Assembly (NCBI GenBank): GCA_043424535.1
Contig: JBHWOV010000024.1
Location: 1 to 10,274, forward strand
DNA: 10,274 nt
Origin: DSM-111022 sp043424535
Lineage (GTDB): Bacteria > Bacillota > Bacilli > Lactobacillales > Aerococcaceae
Reading direction: 5' to 3'
This document shows positions 7,405 through 10,274 of this stretch, one piece after another. Made by a program: the position numbers and the translations under genes. Numbering within the stretch: position 1 is the stretch's first letter; the number at the start of each line of letters is the position of its first letter. The notes beneath the pieces are model-generated. The model did no database searches, was not told the DNA's origin, and worked only from the letters and a program-made list of their open reading frames with translations.

Positions 7405-7570
7405 ATGAAACTTTCTTCTGTCTAGATTTCAATGCTGAATAGAAACTAAACAATGTAAAAGCAAAGTTTACAACTCGAGCATCTCTTTTTGACATTCTTT
7501 TCGTCGCAAATCCCACAACTGGAGACAACAACGTTACATAAAGCATTGGATTTTCTGAATATTTCATCAT
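7403..7570 (-). CDS. Small hypothetical protein, 55 residues, coupled to the PHP phosphatase gene
   Basis: This short reading frame is not a match to any family I recognise. It starts MMKYSENPMLYVTLLSPVVG, passes through the basic stretch TKRMSKRDAR (residues 23-32) and ends with the segment VVNFAFTLFSFYSALKSRQK before a basic tail. Two hydrophobic stretches (about 10-22 and 33-47) flank a positively charged loop, suggesting a small membrane-associated protein or hairpin. Support for it being real: AAGGAG at 7576-7581 lies 5 nt before the first ATG and 8 nt before a second ATG that follows at once; it begins only 2 nt after the stop of the phosphatase gene; and that Shine-Dalgarno overlaps the last codons of the phosphatase gene, a classic coupled arrangement. 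The start could be either Met. Its role cannot be inferred from sequence alone. Confidence 0.72.
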   Translation of the reverse strand: MMKYSENPMLYVTLLSPVVGFATKRMSKRDARVVNFAFTLFSFYSALKSRQKKVS

Positions 7571-7572
7571 CT

Positions 7573-8298
7573 TCACTCCTTAATAATATCTGTTCCTTCG
7601 AATATAGCTTTTGCGTTCAATTTAAAGCGTTTGACTAAATCTTCACCAAATTCTTTTTGAATTTTATCATATGCTGAATTTAAATTGTGTGGTCTTTCGA
7701 TGACATGATGCGCATCAGATGCTATCACATCTATTAATCCATCTTGAATCATTTGATGACTCGCATCTAAAGCCCGTTGATGTGTCGGTTCTACTAGAGA
7801 CGTTGCTGTTAATTGAGCGATACATCCCATATCGATTAAATGTTTTAGACGCTCAGGATGTTCTGAAAATGCACGTTGCCGTTCTGGATGTGCAATGACC
7901 GGTGTGATACCTTGATCAATCATTTTCTGCAAATAAGGTTCACTATAATCCGGATAGCTACGCCATGGAAACTCTATCAAATAATATTTTCCTGATTCAT
8001 CTAATGATAAATATTGTTCGTCATTAAACTCATCAATAAAATAAGATTGAATCTGTATCTCCTGACTTGGTCTCAAAATCAATGGATTACCAACATCTGT
8101 TAAGGCTTTGGCTAATTGTTCAAACTTTTCAAACACTTGTTCTTTGTGATTGTGCCAAATCCCATTATGATGATGGGGTGTTACGATAACATGTGTCACC
8201 CCTTCTTTGACGGCTGCATCTGCCAATTCAATCGCATCTTCAATTGTCGCTGGGCCATCATCAATTCCTACTAAAAAATGTGCATGAATATCGTACAT
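7573..8298 (-). CDS. PHP-domain tyrosine-protein phosphatase, CpsB/CapC (YwqE) family
   Basis: This 241-residue cytosolic metal-dependent phosphatase belongs to the family that dephosphorylates the tyrosine-rich tail of bacterial BY-kinases (CpsD/CapB type) controlling capsule or exopolysaccharide synthesis. The metal ligands are all present: His5 and His7 in DIHAH, Asp14 in GIDDGP, His42 in TPHH, Glu80 in SQEIQ, Glu109 in LIEFPWR, His137 in IAHPERQ, and Asp195 and His197 in SDAHH. Length and ligand spacing closely match the characterised pneumococcal enzyme. AGGAGG precedes the ATG by 5 nt. The cognate kinase, its CpsC-like membrane partner and any glycosyltransferase genes are absent from this window, so it is an orphan here. 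Its downstream neighbours are the 55-codon ORF and a peptidoglycan carboxypeptidase, which supports a cell-surface role by inference. Confidence 0.9.
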   Translation of the reverse strand: MYDIHAHFLVGIDDGPATIEDAIELADAAVKEGVTHVIVTPHHHNGIWHNHKEQVFEKFEQLAKALTDVGNPLILRPSQEIQIQSYFIDEFNDEQYLSLDESGKYYLIEFPWRSYPDYSEPYLQKMIDQGITPVIAHPERQRAFSEHPERLKHLIDMGCIAQLTATSLVEPTHQRALDASHQMIQDGLIDVIASDAHHVIERPHNLNSAYDKIQKEFGEDLVKRFKLNAKAIFEGTDIIKE

Positions 8299-8324
8299 AA
8301 TGACCTCCTAATCAATATAAAAGT

Positions 8325-8333
8325 ATTATAACA
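8325..8333 (-). promoter_or_regulatory. Extended -10 promoter of the phosphatase operon
   Basis: On the minus strand this reads TGTTATAAT, a perfect TATAAT with the TGn extension. No good -35 lies 16-18 nt upstream, which fits extended -10 promoters. The implied transcript start is about 8 to 15 nt before the AGGAGG at 8303-8308, giving a very short leader. Confidence 0.65.
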
Positions 8334-8474
8334 TAATGTGGCAACTAATTTATAGTAGTTCAAATGGCTTTCACTATTATTTTTATACCAGCGAATAAAT
8401 CGTCACACTTGTGCAACTTAGAGTAGATAGATGATTCGTTTTAATCATAAAAGGATAAAGCTTTTTAATTCCTA

Positions 8475-8483
8475 TGTTATAAT
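8475..8483 (+). promoter_or_regulatory. Extended -10 promoter of the hemolysin III family gene
   Basis: TGTTATAAT lies 21 nt before the start codon and just ahead of the ribosome binding site. It has a perfect TATAAT (8478-8483) with a TGn extension and no recognisable -35. A 6-bp dyad, ATGATT (8431-8436) and AATCAT (8443-8448), lies 26 nt upstream and could be an operator. The rest of the divergent region 8299-8504 holds nothing else I can name. Confidence 0.65.
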
Positions 8484-8504
8484 TAATAAAATGGGAGGGA
8501 TAAT

Positions 8505-9185
8505 ATGGAAATTCAGACTAAGCAATCAATTTTTACTGATAAGAAAATTTTAAATTCTGTATCCTATCAGGTCACACAACAAGTTTTCAATTGTGTCACA
8601 CATGGTATAGGTTTCTTATTGTCTGTTTTTGCGACACTATTGTTAATCCAAAAAGGGATTGATCATCAGTCATGGACACATATCATTGCATATGGAATTT
8701 TCGGTTCCTCAATGTGTCTGATGTTTTTTAACTCTACAATATATCATGCATTATATTTTACAGCTGTTAAACCTGTCTTTCAATTTTTTGATCATTCAAG
8801 TATTTATTTATTAATTGCTGGATCCTACACACCTTTTGCTCTAATCATATTGGGAGGATGGCAAGGTTGGGCATTGATGATATTTGAATGGTCACTTGTA
8901 TTTATTGGTATTTTTGCCAAAGCAACCAATGCAAATTGGATTAAAAAATATTCGACATGGATCTATTTATTAATGGGTTGGGCAGGTGTCGTCTTAGCAC
9001 CAAGTTTTATTACAACACTTCCTTGGCAAGCATTTGCTTGGTTATTATTTGGTGGTATTGCTTATTCCATTGGAACGATTTTTTATCGCTATGATCGCCA
9101 AATTGTTTATTTTCATGTTATTTGGCATTTCTTTGTCATGTTAGGTGCATTAGGTATATTTTTATCAATCTATCTTTATGTTTAA
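8505..9185 (+). CDS. trhA: Hemolysin III family / PAQR membrane protein (TrhA-like)
   Basis: This 226-residue protein has seven predicted membrane helices, roughly at 30-48, 58-76, 98-116, 122-138, 150-167, 176-193 and 202-224. It belongs to the bacterial hemolysin III/YqfA branch of the PAQR superfamily. Family signatures are VTHGIGFLLS (31-40), STIYHAL (77-83), FDHSSIYLLIAGSYTPF (95-111) and HVIWHFFVMLGA (204-215). His81, Asp96, His97, His204 and His208 are the likely metal-site residues of the putative intramembrane hydrolase centre. Family members are linked to membrane fluidity or energetics; haemolysis was reported for the B. cereus protein. An oddity is Gln-Gln at residues 25-26, where homologues as I recall them have Glu-Glu before the Asn of this motif. 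GGGAGGG (8493-8499) is 5 nt before the ATG. It is followed by its own terminator and so is monocistronic. Confidence 0.92.
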   Translation: MEIQTKQSIFTDKKILNSVSYQVTQQVFNCVTHGIGFLLSVFATLLLIQKGIDHQSWTHIIAYGIFGSSMCLMFFNSTIYHALYFTAVKPVFQFFDHSSIYLLIAGSYTPFALIILGGWQGWALMIFEWSLVFIGIFAKATNANWIKKYSTWIYLLMGWAGVVLAPSFITTLPWQAFAWLLFGGIAYSIGTIFYRYDRQIVYFHVIWHFFVMLGALGIFLSIYLYV

Positions 9186-9209
9186 TTTTCATGAAAAATT
9201 AGTCGTATT

Positions 9210-9237
9210 GACACACTCAAAATGAGGTGTCTTTTTT
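9210..9237 (+). terminator. Intrinsic terminator of the hemolysin III family gene
   Basis: GACAC (9210-9214) pairs with GTGTC (9227-9231), and CTCA (9216-9219) pairs with TGAG (9223-9226), with one bulged A and an AAA loop. Six T residues (9232-9237) follow directly. It lies 24 nt after the stop codon. Confidence 0.8.
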
Positions 9238-9280
9238 ATTTTAATTAATCATTCCTCTCAATGGTTTTTATTATCTTTTT

Positions 9281-9289
9281 TGTTATAAT
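9281..9289 (+). promoter_or_regulatory. Extended -10 promoter of the ECF transporter module
   Basis: TGTTATAAT with a perfect TATAAT (9284-9289) lies 23 nt before the ATG, downstream of the previous terminator. AAGGGG (9301-9306) is the ribosome binding site, so the leader is only about a dozen nt before it. There is no room for a riboswitch between promoter and gene. Confidence 0.65.
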
Positions 9290-9312
9290 TAAAGTCTTGA
9301 AAGGGGTATTTT

Positions 9313-9903
9313 ATGAAATTTAAAGTGAAAGATTTAATTCAATTAGGTATATTCGCAGCCATCTATTTTGTCTTAGTAGGAATTTCAGGATTGATATGTG
9401 TTCTTATTTTTCCAGGTTATTCATTCCTTTATATTCCTGTCATCGCTGCATTACTAGCAGGAACAATTTTTATGCTGACAGCTGTCAAAATTCAATGCTT
9501 TGGCGCCATCACTTTCCTAGCAACGATTATGGGACTATTCTTTTTCTTATCGGGTCTATTTCCTTCCGCATTGATTCCTGCGATTGGTTTTGGCTTATTA
9601 GCAGATCTGATTGCCTATTTTTTCAAATATAAACATAGAGGTGGCCTTTTATTAAGCTATATTGTTTTTAGCTTTTCGAATTTCGGGCCAATTCTTCCAT
9701 TATTGTTCAATCCTCAGGAATATGCTGAACAATTATTAATTCGAGGAAAAGACCATTCATATGTGAATCGTGTATTTTCTCTACTATTTGAAAATGCTTG
9801 GTTAGTTGTTCTCATTGGAACCATTGTTGCTGCGATTTTAGGTGGTTTATTTGGTCTTCGGATGTTAAATAAGCATTTCAAAAAAGCAGGGGTCATCAAA
9901 TGA
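9313..9903 (+). CDS. MptD-family putative ECF transporter S component (substrate unknown)
   Basis: This 196-residue integral membrane protein resembles the MptD/Trep_Strep family (TIGR02185 type), assigned as substrate-binding S components of energy-coupling factor importers. The opening basic segment KFKVKDLIQLGIFAAIYFV (2-20) leads into the first helix and carries the small-residue pattern that S components use to contact EcfT. Further hydrophobic helices lie near 36-58, 62-82, 86-104, 112-131 and 162-182, giving about six spans. A polar loop at 133-153 (NPQEYAEQ, GKDHSY) probably faces outward near the substrate site. The TGA stop overlaps the ATG of the next gene as ATGA, and that gene looks like the EcfT partner, which strengthens the assignment. 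AAGGGG lies 6 nt before the start. No binding-site residue or riboswitch reveals the substrate. Confidence 0.82.
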   Translation: MKFKVKDLIQLGIFAAIYFVLVGISGLICVLIFPGYSFLYIPVIAALLAGTIFMLTAVKIQCFGAITFLATIMGLFFFLSGLFPSALIPAIGFGLLADLIAYFFKYKHRGGLLLSYIVFSFSNFGPILPLLFNPQEYAEQLLIRGKDHSYVNRVFSLLFENAWLVVLIGTIVAAILGGLFGLRMLNKHFKKAGVIK

Positions 9904-10274
9904 CTTTTCAGTTGGATCCGCGAAGTAAATTATGGGGACTCATTTGTGTCATTATTATCAATGCATCAAATCCCCCTGTTATTTATCAAGTGATAATATT
10001 TTTAATGATTATTATCACTTTAATGATTTTTCAGGAATATCAATCTGCTGTTCGACTGCTGATCTTTTATGTTATCCAATGGCTAATAACACTCTTTATA
10101 TTACCTAAATTAAATCAACCCTTTATCTATTTTATTTTATCGTTTTTCGCTAACGGAATTCGTGATTTAATGCCAGCGATTGCTTATTTTAATTTTTTAA
10201 TCAAAACGACTTCGATGGCTGAATGGAATGCATTAATGAAAAAATGGCATATCCCAACTTTCATTTCAATACCA
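9900..10274 (+). CDS. Energy-coupling factor transporter transmembrane protein, EcfT/CbiQ family (5' part, runs off the window)
   Basis: An open frame of 125 codons runs from the ATG at 9900-9902 to the last base without a stop, so the C-terminal half is missing. It begins MTFQLDPRSKLWGLI; the LDPRSKL opening is a hallmark of EcfT/CbiQ proteins. Hydrophobic helices follow near residues 11-20, 27-43, 50-68 and 75-84. The stretch KKWHIPTFISIP at the end matches the region before the conserved cytoplasmic coupling helices that bind the ATPases. Family members are normally about 220-260 residues. AGGGG (9888-9892) lies 7 nt before the start, and the 4-nt overlap with the S component gene implies translational coupling. 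An EcfA-type ATPase gene would be expected next, beyond the window. Confidence 0.8.
   Translation, partial: MTFQLDPRSKLWGLICVIIINASNPPVIYQVIIFLMIIITLMIFQEYQSAVRLLIFYVIQWLITLFILPKLNQPFIYFILSFFANGIRDLMPAIAYFNFLIKTTSMAEWNALMKKWHIPTFISIP

Noticed and set aside
7445..7473. Possible promoter for the carboxypeptidase gene inside the 55-codon ORF (TTGTAA, 17 nt, TTTAGT on the minus strand)
   Set aside because: Each hexamer matches the consensus at only 4 of 6 positions, which is expected by chance in AT-rich DNA. It is not strong enough to list.
8364..8426. Short plus-strand ORF of 20 codons in the divergent intergenic region
   Set aside because: It has no ribosome binding site, no composition bias and no promoter close before it.
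9186..9312. Riboswitch or T-box upstream of the ECF S component
   Set aside because: The gap is filled by the previous gene's terminator and an extended -10 promoter whose leader is only about 20 nt.

Overview
The window is a low-GC, densely coded stretch of a Gram-positive (Bacillota) chromosome. Purine-rich Shine-Dalgarno sites precede nearly every gene, and the families present all point the same way: a heterodimeric BmrCD/LmrCD/EfrCD-type ABC exporter, a CpsB/CapC PHP phosphatase, DUF1846, a secreted VanY-type carboxypeptidase and an MptD-type ECF S component. The gene mix suggests Lactobacillales, possibly near Aerococcaceae or Carnobacteriaceae. That placement is inferred from gene content, not from a marker gene.

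Layout. Positions 9-8298 are all minus strand; 8505 to the end is plus strand. Read in transcription order, the minus strand holds: a PHP-type tyrosine phosphatase (8298-7573); a 55-codon small ORF (7570-7403) starting 2 nt after it; a secreted D,D-carboxypeptidase (7340-6579); a DUF1846 protein with a TTG start (6550-5039); a pyridoxamine-phosphate-oxidase-like flavin protein (4931-4503) followed by a clear intrinsic terminator; two overlapping ABC exporter half-transporters (4383-2602 and 2624-825); and an alpha/beta-hydrolase esterase (770-9). The plus strand holds a hemolysin III/PAQR membrane protein (8505-9185), a terminator, then an ECF transporter module: an S component (9313-9903) overlapping by 4 nt the start of an EcfT-like gene that runs off the window.

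How the genes work together. The two ABC genes should form one heterodimeric exporter with one competent and one degenerate ATP site. The phosphatase, small ORF, carboxypeptidase and DUF1846 genes are tightly packed and may be co-transcribed, which would join a cell-surface polymer regulator to a peptidoglycan-trimming enzyme. That link is inference from spacing. The S component and EcfT overlap translationally and should belong to one vitamin, metal or other micronutrient importer of unknown substrate. Three transcription units share the same extended -10 element, TGTTATAAT.

I see no CRISPR array, insertion sequence, phage gene, tRNA or rRNA, and no gene-free stretch above 300 bases; the longest gap is the 206-base divergent region 8299-8504. 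Most of the window looks like ordinary core genome. The least explained parts are the 55-codon ORF, the hairpin behind it whose T-tract faces the opposite strand, and the DUF1846 gene.
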